The notes under the pieces: generated by a model | Database searches by the model: none | What the model was told of the DNA's origin: nothing | What the model saw: only the letters and a program-made list of their open reading frames with translations | Translations under genes and position numbers: made by a program | Shown here: in pieces, positions 11,941-22,397 of the stretch | How positions within the stretch are numbered: the first letter of the stretch is position 1 | How the letters are laid out: each line of letters begins with the position of its first letter | Assembly (NCBI GenBank): GCA_012934845.2 | Contig: WNNJ02000009.1 | Location: forward strand, 124,001-188,000 | Source of the DNA: Pomphorhynchus laevis | Lineage: Eukaryota; Acanthocephala; Palaeacanthocephala; Echinorhynchida; Pomphorhynchidae | Reading direction: 5' to 3' | DNA: 64,000 bases

Positions 11941-12516
11941 AACTAATTGGATTAAAGATTAATATATCATTATTTTGTAATCAATATATTAATTCTTTTG
12001 TAATCAATATATCAATATATATCAATATATTGATATTTATCAAATATATCGATATATCGTTAGTTGATTTATAAATTAACTTTAAGATTAAGTTTTCTTG
12101 TGATCCTATATACTTTTTTAAACTGAAATTTTTAGCTTTTTGGCTATTTTGTGAGTTTGTAGATTAAAATTAAAAGTCTGTTTGTCATTCTAAATATATC
12201 ATAACATAACTGTTTGCTTATTATCAAAAGGTAAAAAACGTACTAACAACGAACGTTAAAAATGATTCACTCGTCATTCTAATGTAACAAAATGCACACG
12301 TCCGTCGACAATTAGTTTAGTGAAATATATATAGAAAGCGCAAACGACGAATATTCTACAGCTTTACAGCAGATACATTGACAGTAGCAATAGGAGCTTG
12401 TGCTATAAGCATGAAGGAATGTGTTCTACGTACAAATAACTTAATACACATCAACTGCAGCTATATGCAAAGCTTCTCAGAAAGTTATCGTGTTTTGATT
12501 AATTAATTCTCAAATT
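11941..12516. other. 5' flank of the transporter gene
   Basis: AT-rich, with ATCAATATAT microsatellite at 11985-12060. A TATA-like string lies near 12325, about 190 bp before the start codon; promoter use is speculation. No other gene seen. Confidence 0.35.
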
Positions 12517-13630
12517 ATGAAAAATAAACAAGGTTGGCTACTGGTTTCTCTATCGTTCTTTATTTATTTCGTTTGTGATGGATTAACATTTTCATTTGGA
12601 TTAATATTTGTTGATATATTAGGATACTTCGGTCGTTCAACTAGCAGAACTTCGTTGATCGCATCCTTTATAAATTGTTTACCGTTATTGTACAGTCCAT
12701 TTGTATGCTACCTGATTGCCAGATTTGGTTTTCAGAAATGTACCATACTGGCCGGTTTAATGATATTCATATCGTTTTGTATATCGTTTTTTGTAAGCAA
12801 CTTCCATCTACTTCAGCTCGTCTACGGCTTTATTCTTACATTTGGGTTCTCAATTAGCTATCTGTGTGCATACACTATCCTCCCTTACTGGTTCGATCGA
12901 AACATGCCATTGGCAGCCGGTATCACAGTTAGTGGATCAGGTATCGGGCAAGCAAGTTTTTCCTTTCTAATCCAGTACCTACTTGAATATTATGGATGGC
13001 AAGGAACTTCGCTCATTGTTGGTGGGATATCTTTGAATATTGCCGTTTTAGGATATTTGTACAGGGTGCCTGACAAACTGCCTATCAGTGAGCGTAAGAT
13101 AACAAGCAAATTAATTGTTGATAAATTCGACGCCGGAAAGAAGAACGCAAGATACTACTATAGAAAATCTATAGAAATACTTTGTATAAGACAAATTTGG
13201 TTGTTTTTTGTAGTGAACTTTTTCTTGATGATGGCATTCAGTACGCCGTATGTATTCCTTGCAGACTATATTAAATCACACAATATCCATCTGAGTCCTG
13301 CAATCCCATATGCCCTTATGGGCATAAGCACAACTATTTCACAATTTCTTCTTGGGTGGGCAGCTAACAAAAGATTGGTTTCCGATTGGATGTTATATTC
13401 GTTGACCATGTTTTTGTCGGCATTATCCAGCCTACTTCCTGTAATATGGCCATATTCAAGGGCAGCGTGTATAATTCATGCCGTTGCATTCGCTACATTC
13501 ATTAGCCCTAGTTACGTCCTGATGATTACACTACTTATCGAGTGTGCAGGCGACCACAATTTAGACATTAGCTTAGGATACACTCAAATATTTCAAGGAC
13601 TTGCAAGTTTGATAGGCTTGCCAATTTGTG
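12517..13630 (+). CDS. Monocarboxylate-transporter-like MFS protein, first coding exon
   Basis: Encodes residues 1-371 of a 427-residue major-facilitator protein of the SLC16 type, expected to be a 12-helix plasma-membrane carrier; the substrate cannot be told. The first helix follows KNKQGWLL. The loop signature YWFDRNMPLAAGITVSGSGIG (residues ~124-144) corresponds to the MCT motif Y[FW]..R..LA.G.A.SG...G. A central hydrophilic loop (about 179-215) is short for the family. The ATG at 12517 is the first after an in-frame TGA at about 12496. The exon ends at a donor, TGTG/GTAAGT; genomic reading beyond 13630 (GKSFVVF...) is intron. The rest of the protein is exon 21355-21524. No frameshift in the exon; it looks functional. 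Confidence 0.9.
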
Positions 13631-13729
13631 GTAAGTCTTTTGTGGTTTTTGTTTTGAATTTTTTTTCATCTATTTACCATATGCATATTAATCTTAATCA
13701 GCAACACAACGAAAATAAAAATAATTAAA

Positions 13730-14369
13730 AATGACACATTTTAATTTACTTGTCACTTATGAGAGGCTATCATTTTGATAGATCATGCATATACAAACTT
13801 TTCCCGGCTGTTTTGTATTGTATATATAGTATATTTCATCGATATAGCTTCGTCGATAGGACTGTTCATGTAACGTGATTCTTCCAGATACATTGTAGCA
13901 TTCATTGTGTATTAATTAGCACTAATATAATAAATAATTGTCGATTAATTAGTATATTAGAAATGAATGCTGATTAATTGGGATATGTAGTCATGAAAAT
14001 AACGGCATATATTGTGCAAATATTTATAATCTCTAATCGCTTCGCGGCCCCGCACATTCAGTGATTTTTCCTAAAAATGTTTTTCATAATTTCTGCAATA
14101 CTTTGAATTTATTTTGCAATTTTTTAATATAAAACGCTTTTATTCATATAGTTATCATTAGTTAATGATTTTTAGATAATAATATCACTTGTAAATATTT
14201 TTGGATATAATTCCTGCTATTAGCTAAATATGGCGTTATGTTACAATCATTTTCATTCACAACAGTATATCTATTTAGCAATTGCTGATAGGTTTTATAA
14301 AGATTGTTTGAATTCAAGCTAATTTATTCTACAAAATAATATTTTACTTGAAATGCTTATCCCTTTAAT
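13730..14369. other. Intronic sequence, nothing recognised
   Basis: AT-rich intron interior without coding or repeat signals that I can identify. Confidence 0.45.
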
Positions 14370-15275
14370 ATGTCACCAAAACGCCCTGGATTCCGTATTG
14401 CTTTTTTAAAGAACTTAAGACCAGAAAACGTTATGGCTTTGCACGAGATGGTATATAACTGCTAAATATGATATTAGACGCATAACATGAGCCAGCAAGT
14501 GTTGGTTTTAGATTCTTAAAATGCTAGTAACTTATAATTCAAAAAATTTTAAGAGAAGCTGCGTCTGCAGACACAAAGCTGCATATGAACTCATTATAGA
14601 TAAAGGATTTTAATCAGCTCAAGAATTAAACATGGATAAAACAGAATTTTATAAAATAAGATGCTTCTAAAACATATATCATGAAAGATGCAATTGTCGA
14701 TATATAAAACAGAAAATGACAATGTTTATATGTAGAAATGCCTGGATGAAGAAACTGGTTTCATTTGAAAACAGACAAATCCAAGGAGTTTGAACAACAA
14801 TCATGTTCTTGATGCATAATTTTTAGTCTCAGATTACGAGTTTCAACGTCCAATTGAATTCACTCCTCCATTTCAAGAATACCTCAGATACACTGAATAT
14901 CACATATTGCTCGGCCGTGGATGATGATGGCGATCGTTCTGTGAATTTATACAATCAAAACATTTAGGCATTTGGTTCCTAACGCTTAACACCATATCAC
15001 TTATTCAAGCTATAAATAAAGGTGTTTGTGGATACTTTTAAAGCACCAATCCTGCATTGATACAATTATATCTTTAAATTAAGATACATTACCTCACACC
15101 TTACAATTACATCTTCATTGCACTTGGAATGTTTCCAGCAACAATTAATTGATTGTATGGATGAATAAGAGGAATTTTAGTTAAAAGTGTACTTGCGCAA
15201 ACACTTAACACACAAAAACCTAAAGAAGGAACTCTAAATGCATGTTGGAAAAAACGTTGCCAACATGTGCTATAA
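14370..15275 (+). mobile_element. pogo/Tigger-like DNA transposon relic
   Basis: Pieces of a pogo-superfamily transposase occur in the right order in several frames: MSPKRPG at the start (14370), LREAASAD near 14555, LNMDKTEFYK near 14625 (family F.DETGLFWK, first catalytic Asp region), IQAINKGVCGYF near 15005 (family LQPLDQGVI..F) and GTLNACWKKRC near 15230. Stops and frameshifts are frequent, about 900 bp remain of the usual ~1.5-2 kb coding region, and the central catalytic part is mostly lost. I could not define inverted repeats. Known: Tigger proteins have an N-terminal CENP-B-like DNA-binding region and a DDE domain. The relic lies in the transporter intron and is old. Confidence 0.75.
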
Positions 15276-15825
15276 ATGCCTTTCAGTCAATAAAATTATT
15301 TATGATTCAATAAATAAATCTGTGAAGCTGACACAACCAATTTGTTATTTGTTCGATAATGAAACCAATTAAGAGTTCAACGAACTCATCGATATTCACT
15401 CTTTCTCTGGAACGGTAGGCTAACCGTATTCGAACGACAAAGAGACAAAAAGAGAAAACCATGGACCGTTCGCTAAATTGATCAAACACAACTTATCCAT
15501 TTAATCATTCAAAAGCTTTATATATTCTATAAAAACAACAAAGCTAGCTGCCAATAACCATGTTCCTCATGAAGGTAAATTAAAGTAATCAAACTTCAAA
15601 TGAAGAAAATATTGAAAAGTCTATTGATTATTTAGATGGTCCGAAGATGAACAATTGTCTTATAAAGCATGATTTATCAATGACAGTATTTTCATCGTAT
15701 ATCGTTTAATTATTTTATAATTCATCATTATTTTAATTTCCAGTGTGTATTATATTATTAACAATTAACACAATATACGATATAATATTAAAAGGTAGTA
15801 TTTCATCATAGGAAATACGTTAATA
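15276..15825. other. Intronic sequence, nothing recognised
   Basis: Possibly more Tigger debris near 15360-15480, but no motif is convincing. The 60-codon minus-strand frame here looks like chance. Confidence 0.35.
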
Positions 15826-16060
15826 CCAAGTTATCGCTGTTACGTTGAGTCAAGAAATCGCTGCTATGTTGGGTAGAGGAATATGTGCTGAAACCTGATA
15901 ACATTACAATTCCTCCTGATGGCCACTAATCCTTATTCTGATACAACGTCTGTTATTTATTAGTCAATTCATAAAAATTGACTTTTATTTTAAATTTCAA
16001 TTTTTTATTTTAACTTGATATAAATCCTATAAGTGCTTATATAACAATTATTATTTAATT
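15826..16060 (+). repeat. Penelope-associated terminal repeat, copy 2
   Basis: Good match to the family: CTGCTATGTTGGGTAGAGG, GAAACCTGATAACAT, TTCCTCCTGATGG, then TCTGATACAACGTCTG and TTATTTATTAGTCAATTC. The upstream phrase GTTAATACCAAG differs from other copies. Confidence 0.8.
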
Positions 16061-16324
16061 ATTAATTCTTAATTATTATTTATTATTAATTATTATTTAT
16101 TATTTATTATTTTCATCTAAATATTTAATTTTTATTTTTAATACAATCTAAAATCCGAAATGTTCGAGGACCGCATGTTAAAATCGGATGGCTTTTGTGT
16201 GTAAATTTGAAACCTGTGAATACTGATAACATATAGATTTATATTTTAAATTACAATTTTTAATGAAGTTAAATTATATAAAATCTTTTATAACAATTAT
16301 TTATTATTTATTATTTAATTATTT

Positions 16325-16540
16325 AAGTGTTCAAAGCCTGATAATATAGCACTTCTTCCTGATGATCTCTAATCTTAGTTTCTTCTGATTATCAGTTTTT
16401 CTTGATGCATTTGATCCTTATTTTAATGTATCGTCTGTTATTTATTAGTCAATTCATAACAATTGATTTTTATTTTTAATTTCAATTTCAAATTTTAGCT
16501 TGGTATAAATTATATAAAATCTTATACATTGTTAAAATAA
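16325..16540 (+). repeat. Penelope-associated terminal repeat, copy 3 (partial, rearranged)
   Basis: Contains AAGCCTGATAATATAGCA, CTTCCTGATGATC, then a second start at TTGATCCTTATTTTAATG leading to GTCTGTTATTTATTAGTC. The left arm is missing. Confidence 0.65.
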
Positions 16541-16706
16541 ATATATTGAAAAAAGTTGTGTTTAAGTTAATTACAATAGTCTAGCTTTTAGAAGAAAAGT
16601 TATGTGTTCAAGTGAATCGCAATGAAATAAGATACAAGCTTAAATACACAATTTATCCTGTCAGTTACGCAGTTTCATACCCAATCACATCTTACCAAAA
16701 GTTTTC

Positions 16707-17024
16707 ATGCCAAGACGTCAACCGGCGAGCATCGCGAGATGCTGTACGTGTAACGGTCAAGCAGCGAAATTCAATGGTTGCAAGTGTGCGCGAGCAGGAA
16801 AGCCATGTATCAATTGTTCGGATTTAAACTGCTATAATAGAGTAAACCCAAACATTTATCGACAAGGTCTTCGGATTCAGCAAGTTTCTAGAGCAGATGA
16901 GAATTACGATAGCGGTATTTTCCCAAGGCCACATAATGTTCAAGCGGGTGAAGAATCAAGCTCAATCCAAGAAAACACATACATGAGCTGTATTGATTTC
17001 GATAATGCTATTATTGACGCTTAA
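16707..17024 (+). pseudogene. RLE-1 copy A, N-terminal cysteine-cluster segment
   Basis: An open frame of 105 codons beginning MPRRQPASIARCCTC. Cysteines are spaced C-C-x-C...C-x-C...C-x2-C (residues ~12-37), as in copy F (28674) and copy G (near 63930 on the other strand), so this is the conserved start of the element protein. It probably binds zinc and nucleic acid, which is inference. The remainder is low in hydrophobics and leads into the next frame. Confidence 0.75.
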
Positions 17025-17346
17025 AACGAGATTATCAATTGGACCCAGAATTTATGTTTTACCAAAGTGCAATACAAGTGAAGAATTCATAAACTGCATG
17101 GCAGATTTATACTCAACGGCTGCTTCCATTGTTGATTCTAGACGAGAACTAATGACAGCAGTGGTTTTTGGTCAAGTCATTTTGCAGAGGACATTCAGGT
17201 ACACGACTTCAATATGTAGAGCAAATATTTGTCGCAGATTGTCTTTGTGGCGCGACCAGTGTCTGCTCGATCTTATGTGTGAAGCCCGGATATTGTAACG
17301 TGAGAAGTCGGTTCATTGCCCAAAGCCAAACTCTCGTAAAAGTTGG

Positions 17347-19383
17347 ATGGCAACTTTCTGTAAATTGATGTCACGGTGCAAAACTCAATTAGCTATGAAA
17401 CTCTTGCCTGACCCACTACTTGACTTTAAGGTGTTGTCACATAGCGATACATTTGAGGGTAAGACAGTCAAGGAAAAATTAATTGAACTTCATCCTAGTG
17501 GAGGTTTTGTCAATGACGCAGCTATTTTAAAGGATCATGTGACAAATGTAGTAGAATATCATCCTGTTCGCTTCTCCGAAATAATATCGCTAGACGTAGT
17601 TAGGGCTGCTCGGAGGACCAAGGGTGCTGCTGGTCCATCTGGTATGGATGGCTTATTATGGCGCAAAATGCTCGAATAGTTTGATTACAGTTCGGAAAAG
17701 TTAGTTTCGAGTTTAGCCGAGTTCGCAATATCTATAACATCGAACAAGTACTTAAGAAATGAACTTAAAGCGTTTACAGCAAGCAGATTGATCTCACTCG
17801 ATATAGACGCTGCAATCCGTCCGATTGAAATTGGGGATGTACCAAGAAGAATCATGGGAAAGATTCTGGCTAGTAGAATCTCCTTGGATCTGCAAAAAAC
17901 TGCTTCGTGTGACCAACTTGCCGCAGGTCAAAAATATGGTGTCGAAACAGCAATCCATTCAATAAGAGACCTTTTCGATAGGGGAGTGTCGTCTTATATC
18001 TTGCAGTTGGATGCTAAGAATTCTTTTAATTTGACAAGTCGAAAGGTGGCGCTGAAAAATGTAAACTATGTATGTCCTGCATTGACGACGATCCTTACGA
18101 ACATGTATAGCAGTAACCTTTTACTCTCGCTGGATGTTGGAGAAATTCATTCCTGTGAAGGGTTTACACAATGCGATCTGCTGGCAATAATTACTTTCAG
18201 CGTGGCGTCTATTCTATTGAAACACAGAATAAGAAGGGAAGTTCCTGGAGTGCAGCATAGATGGTTTGCGGATTACACATACTGCGTCGGAAGCGTCGAT
18301 GAGTTCGTTAGAGTTATGAATTTAATGCGTCTTATAGGCCCTCAATATGTGTATTTTTTGAACGAAAGTAAATGCCGCTTGTTGGTTCACGAAGGTTGTA
18401 TTAGTGATGTTTCGAAATTATTTGCTGGATTTGACCTACATGTCGTGGATAATTGTCTGACAATTTTTAGATCCGTGATTGGGACAGAGGAGTACGCTTC
18501 AACGTTTTTATCCAGGAAGACAGCTATATGGCTGTCAACGATCCATAACCTGATACAAGTTGCAAAGGAGAGTTGCCTTCACTGCGCTTACCCAAGCATT
18601 GCAGTTTCAATGAAACTTCTTAAAACGTACTTGCATTTTGAAGGGTTCTCCGTTGCAATGCATTTCGGATGCTCTACGTCAAAATTTGATTCGTCATTTT
18701 AGGCAGCGAATTGAATGAGAAACTCGAAAATATTATTCAACTTCCTTGCCGCTTTGGAGATCTTGGCATTGCATTTCCACATAGTGTCTGATGTGGTGTA
18801 TAATTGTTTTCGGGAAATGTGCAGACCTGTGTTGGAAGGATTTACTGATGAAGAACTTGCACGAGTTCAGGATACGATTGCTACACAATTTCGTAGAGAA
18901 AACGAGGTACGCCTTAAGTTGAAAGTTTCAGTTGCTCAGCTGGCATGTGAACAAGGATATGTCATCTTAGAGTATTCCGCACGCAAAGGAGCTTTTACCT
19001 GGCTTTCGGCCAAACCGATCGAAAATCAGAGTCAGCTTTTAAATAGACAGCTATTTCACGATGCAATCGCAGTAAGATATGGTATACGACCATCTGAAGC
19101 TTCCTCAAAGTGTTCTTGTGGTCAAGACTTTGAGGTCAGGCACTCGTTGGCTTGCCAATCTGATGGAATGCCGATAGTTCGTCATAATGTCATTCGTGAT
19201 ATTCTTGGCAACGAACTATCACACGTATGTAGTAGTGTATCGATTGAGCCGAGTCTCCAGTCAATCCCAGATGAACTAATTTTTGAGGTTGGTACCACAA
19301 CTACATATGCATGCGCGCGTCTGGATATTGGGTGTAACCGTCTCTTGGGCAATAGAACGGAGCGATCCTTACTGGACGTGTAA
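17347..19383 (+). pseudogene. RLE-1 copy A, RT to nuclease segment
   Basis: All pieces share one reading frame broken by stops: 17347-17679 (fingers), 17788-18702 (palm and thumb) and 18715-19383 (connector, knuckle, start of nuclease). See the element entry for motifs. Changes at FADY and TQCD mean that no active polymerase could be made even without the stops. Confidence 0.85.
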
Positions 19384-19849
19384 TATCTAGTCACTGCCTC
19401 CGTCATATACGTCAGGACCAATTAAAAGTCATTTCCGCTATCATGAGCATCGGAAAATTGCCAAGTACGGCGAACGAGTTACGAGCGCTGAAAAGGCGTA
19501 TTTCATCCCTGTGGTCTTTGCTGCAAATGGCGGTATGGGTCCATCCGCGTCCTTCCTTCTGAAGAGAATTACGATGCTAATTTCTTCACGCCGTAACTTC
19601 ACTTAAAGCGAAAGCATCCGTTCAATTCGGACAAGGGTCAGAATTGCGTTCGCCAAAATATCCTCCGCCTGCATTAGGGGAGATCGATCGACGAATGGTC
19701 ACCCAGTTAGACATTGTAGGGCTTAAGAATATTTTGAAGTATACGTTTTGTTTGGTTGGAATAACGCCCATTTGCGGGAACCATTCTGTACTGCACGGAA
19801 TTAAATAATTGTTATTTAAATATATATACCCTTTTGATATACCCTTCTA

Positions 19850-20060
19850 GAATACGATATTTGATAAAATGTTATCAGAGAAAATAAACGATAAGCATGT
19901 ATTTGGTCCTAACTGCTATGATGGGTCGAGGAATATGTGCCGAAACCTGATAGCATAGCAGTTCCTCCTGATGACCTCTAATCCTTATTCTGATACAACG
20001 TCTGGATATATAATTCATCTTGATATAAATTATATAAAATCTTATAACAATTATTTATTA
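19850..20060 (+). repeat. Penelope-associated terminal repeat, copy 4
   Basis: One of the best-preserved copies: GTATTTGGTCC, CTGCTATG (19913-19920), GAGGAA (19928-19933), GAAACC, CATAGCAG (19954-19961), TTCCTC (19962-19967), CTGATGACC and TCTGATACAACGTCTG. The two pairs of arms interleave (see findings). Confidence 0.85.
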
Positions 20061-20350
20061 TTAATAAATAATTATTAATAATTAATAATTATTATTTATT
20101 AATAATTAATTAATAATAATTATTATAAATAATAATTTATTAATTATTAATTATTAATAATTAATAATTATTAAATAAATAATTATTATTTATTTATTAT
20201 TAATAATTATCAATTATTTATTATTTTAAATTTTAACTTTATATAAATAAAAATTGTATAAATTAATACAATATTGATATAAATTATATAAAATCTTATA
20301 TAATAATTATATATTATTTGTAATTATTTATAAATAATATCAGTTAACCT
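20061..20350. repeat. TAA/TTA microsatellite
   Basis: About 290 bp built almost only of AATTATTA/TAATAATT permutations, forming many self-complementary stretches. Confidence 0.85.
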
Positions 20351-20456
20351 GATATATATTGTAAACTGAGGAATTTTATTTAGAATTTTTTAGTTTCTTT
20401 TTTTTAATAGGAAAATGGGCCGAAACTTGAAATTTACAATTATGAACAATTCCATA

Positions 20457-21060
20457 TTAAAATGTGCATATATTCTTAATGTTCATATCTAGATATACAC
20501 CTACTTTATCATTAATATTGGTTTTGTTAAGAATAAGGCTTTCTGGATAAATTTGTTCACTAATTGAATAAAAATTATTAGAATTAAATACACATATATC
20601 ATCAATATATCGAAACATATATTTCATATCTTTATATAATTTGGATTTATTTTTCAAACAGTTATGAACAAATTCATATTCTATAAAGCTTAAAAACAAA
20701 TCAGCTATAATTGGGCTACTATTACCACCCATTGGAACAACTTTTACTTGTCTGAATATAGATGTCCTTACTTTTAAATAATTTTGATTTATCAAAATAT
20801 TTAAGGATTCTATTAATTCAATTTTATCCATATATTTATATTTATTTGTTGGTTTAATTTTTGTTAGATATAATTATTATAACATATATATGTATATCTT
20901 TTTCCGAATATAAGATTAATTAATTTTACTAACGCTTCTTTAATATCTGCTAAATCTAGATTGGTAAAAAGCCTACTAAAATCGTACGTATTTATATTCT
21001 GAAAATTTATTCCTTTCGTGTGTTGTAAAACTTCCTTTGTGGAATTAATACTGAAATAGT
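20457..21060 (-). mobile_element. Penelope-like element RT fragment (antisense in intron)
   Basis: On the minus strand the 124-codon frame (20831-20457) gives ...FRQVKVVPMGGNSSPIIADLF..., YEFVHNCLKNKSKLYKDMKY and FRYIDDICVFNSN. That is RT motif 4 (GGNSSP, comparable to G.P.SP), motif 5 with YIDD, then YP.SL and YLDMNIK. Upstream to 21060 the fingers (FTNLDLADIKEALVKLINLI) remain in broken frames. The fragment abuts a terminal repeat pointing the other way, a head-to-head arrangement that would suit a rearranged insertion. Confidence 0.65.
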
Positions 21061-21074
21061 CTTTTTAAAATAGT

Positions 21075-21290
21075 CCCTTACCGCTACTATGTTGGGTCGA
21101 GGAATATAGCCGAAACATGATTACATAGTATTTCCTCCTGACAACCTTTAATCCTCATTCTCGAACAAATCGTCTGTTATTTATTCGTCAATTCATAAAA
21201 ATTGACTTTTATTTTAAATTTAAATTTTACCTTGATATATATAAAATCTTATAACAATTATTTATAATTATTTATTATTTAATAATAAAA
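21075..21290 (+). repeat. Penelope-associated terminal repeat, copy 5
   Basis: Contains CTACTATGTT (21084-21093), GAGGAA, CGAAAC, TACATAGTAT (21122-21131) and TTCCTCCTG. Relative to other copies, both members of one arm base pair have changed together (G-C to A-T). Confidence 0.8.
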
Positions 21291-21354
21291 TTTTAGCATT
21301 ATTATTTTATAAAATACGTAGACTCAGCTAATCATATTTGATCTCCATTTTCAG

Positions 21355-21524
21355 GTTTACTGAAAGACAGAACTGGCGACTACATCTGGTCCTATATATT
21401 TACAGCGATATCGTTGTTTATTTCCTCCATTCTGATGATATTATGGCCTATGTTTAAGAAAACTAAAAGTTCAAACATGGCTGCTTCAGACAACAGTGAA
21501 CATTCCTCTTTTATAAGTGGTTAA
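21355..21524 (+). CDS. Monocarboxylate-transporter-like MFS protein, last coding exon
   Basis: Supplies the last 55 residues plus two bases of a split glycine codon: GLLKDRTGDYIWSYIFTA (the loop G.L.D.TG.Y of MCTs), helix 12 (SLFISSILMILWPMF) and a short hydrophilic cytoplasmic tail ending SFISG. The frame joins exon 12517-13630 exactly, giving 427 residues, slightly short for SLC16. An AATAAA at 21803 lies 280 bp after the stop. Confidence 0.9.
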
Positions 21525-21829
21525 ATTTGTACACAATGAATGTAAGCAATAGTAATTTTATTGTATAACATTTCCATTTGCATTGAATGTAATAAGCAGT
21601 TTTTGTTGAATAACATTTAAATTAGGTTTTTCATCTGTTTTACGGAAATTAGCATCTGTTTAATGCATGTATAACAATCTTCATAGCACTGTTCAAAGTC
21701 TTTGCGTGTTCCCTAAGAACATATAAATGAATTATAGTACTTTGTAATCGTTATATAAAAACGAATCATTACGGTTTACGGATTGTGCACTTATGAAAAT
21801 TAAATAAAAAAATTGTAAAATATGAAAAG

Positions 21830-22140
21830 TTGAAGAAAACATTTCAATATTAAATCAAAAACTATTAGAAAGAGAAGATTTTTGGATTAAAACGCTTAAT
21901 TTCATGTACCCATTAGGATTGAATGACGTGGTACAAGGAATTGGCAGAAGTAGTATAATTCATAATAAACAACTATATTATAATAATCCGGTTAAACGCA
22001 AACCAAGAAGTCATTGTGATAAAAGGAATAGGAAAAATAGAGTTATTATTAACATATTGTACTTTTATTTTACTATTTTTGGATTTAATATCTATTGTTT
22101 AATCTTAAAACAGATTTATTGTGGTATATTAGATTGAATA
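21830..22140 (+). mobile_element. Penelope-like element C-terminal (nuclease-associated) fragment
   Basis: The frame KREDFWIKTLNFMYPLGLND..., GIGRSSIIHNKQLYYNNPVK resembles the sequence that I recall following GIY-YIG domains in RT elements of this kind (R..EFWI..L.T.YP.GLN). The catalytic GIY-YIG part itself is not visible. An A-rich stretch follows. Confidence 0.5.
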
Positions 22141-22179
22141 AATAATTAAATTAATATTATTAAATTAAATAATTAGAAA

Positions 22180-22315
22180 TTAAAACGCTCAATTAGGATT
22201 GAATGACGTGGTACAAGGAATTGGCAGAAGTAGTATAGTAAATAATAAACAACTATATTATAATAATCCGATTAAACGCAAACCAAAAAGTCATGGTGAT
22301 AAATACAAAAATTAT
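22180..22315 (+). mobile_element. Second copy of the same C-terminal fragment
   Basis: Nearly identical to 21890-22020 (GATTGAATGACGTGGTACAA, then GGCAGAAGTAGTATA) but lacks the codons for FMYP. A local duplication some 290 bp downstream of the first copy. Confidence 0.6.
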
Positions 22316-22397
22316 TAAATATGAAAAGTGAAGTATTATTGTCAAATAATACTTTCTTTGGCATAAGTAAAGTATTATTAGTACTATTAGTATTATT

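Larger units (their letters stand above)
16600..19815 (+). mobile_element. RLE-1 LINE copy A (near full length, inactive)
   Basis: The longest copy of the RLE-1 family, within the transporter intron and in its sense orientation. Order: Cys cluster (ATG 16707; C-C-x-C-N, then C-x-C, C-x2-C), fingers with GPSGMDG (17635), palm with LDAKNSFN (18005), EGFTQCDLL (family EG.TQGDP.A), FADY (18270; family YADD), thumb, CCHC knuckle C-S-C-G...H...C...RHN (19120-19190), nuclease RLDIGCNRL...RSLLDV (19320-19380), then, after a stop, HYRKYGERV-like C-terminal sequence to about 19620. The second catalytic Asp is Tyr and the G-D-P box is altered, so RT is dead. The N-terminal part is in another frame, and in-frame stops occur near 17299, 17680 and 18702. 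It ends with GCCCATTTGCGGGAACC and an AT tail. Confidence 0.9.
13631..21354 (+). other. 7.7-kb intron of the transporter gene
   Basis: Donor GTAAGT at 13631, acceptor TTTTCAG ending at 21354, phase 1. Joining gives ...GLPICG/LLKDRTGDYIWSYI..., which matches the end of MCT proteins, so the intron call rests on protein continuity. It contains a Tigger relic, terminal repeats, RLE-1 copy A in sense orientation and an antisense Penelope-like RT. Confidence 0.9.

Noticed and set aside
13631-13728. C-terminal 32 residues of the transporter read straight through the donor
   Set aside because: GTAAGT and the perfect phase and protein match of 21355-21524 show this is intron. It could only matter if the intron were retained or polyadenylated.
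15307-15489. A 60-codon minus-strand gene
   Set aside because: No homology, no splice signals and position at the edge of the Tigger relic; likely chance.
19900-19980. Hammerhead ribozyme in the Penelope-associated repeat (GTC, GAGGAA/TTCCTC stem, CTGATGA and GAAAC are all present)
   Set aside because: GTC, stem I and CTGATGA are in the right order, but no stem II with GAAA follows CTGATGA. The only GAAAC lies inside the stem I loop and neither neighbouring base pairs as needed. Dimer forms do not rescue it either.
20061-20350. A replication origin or CRISPR-like array in the AT repeat
   Set aside because: Simple TAA/TTA microsatellite without unique spacers or regular units.
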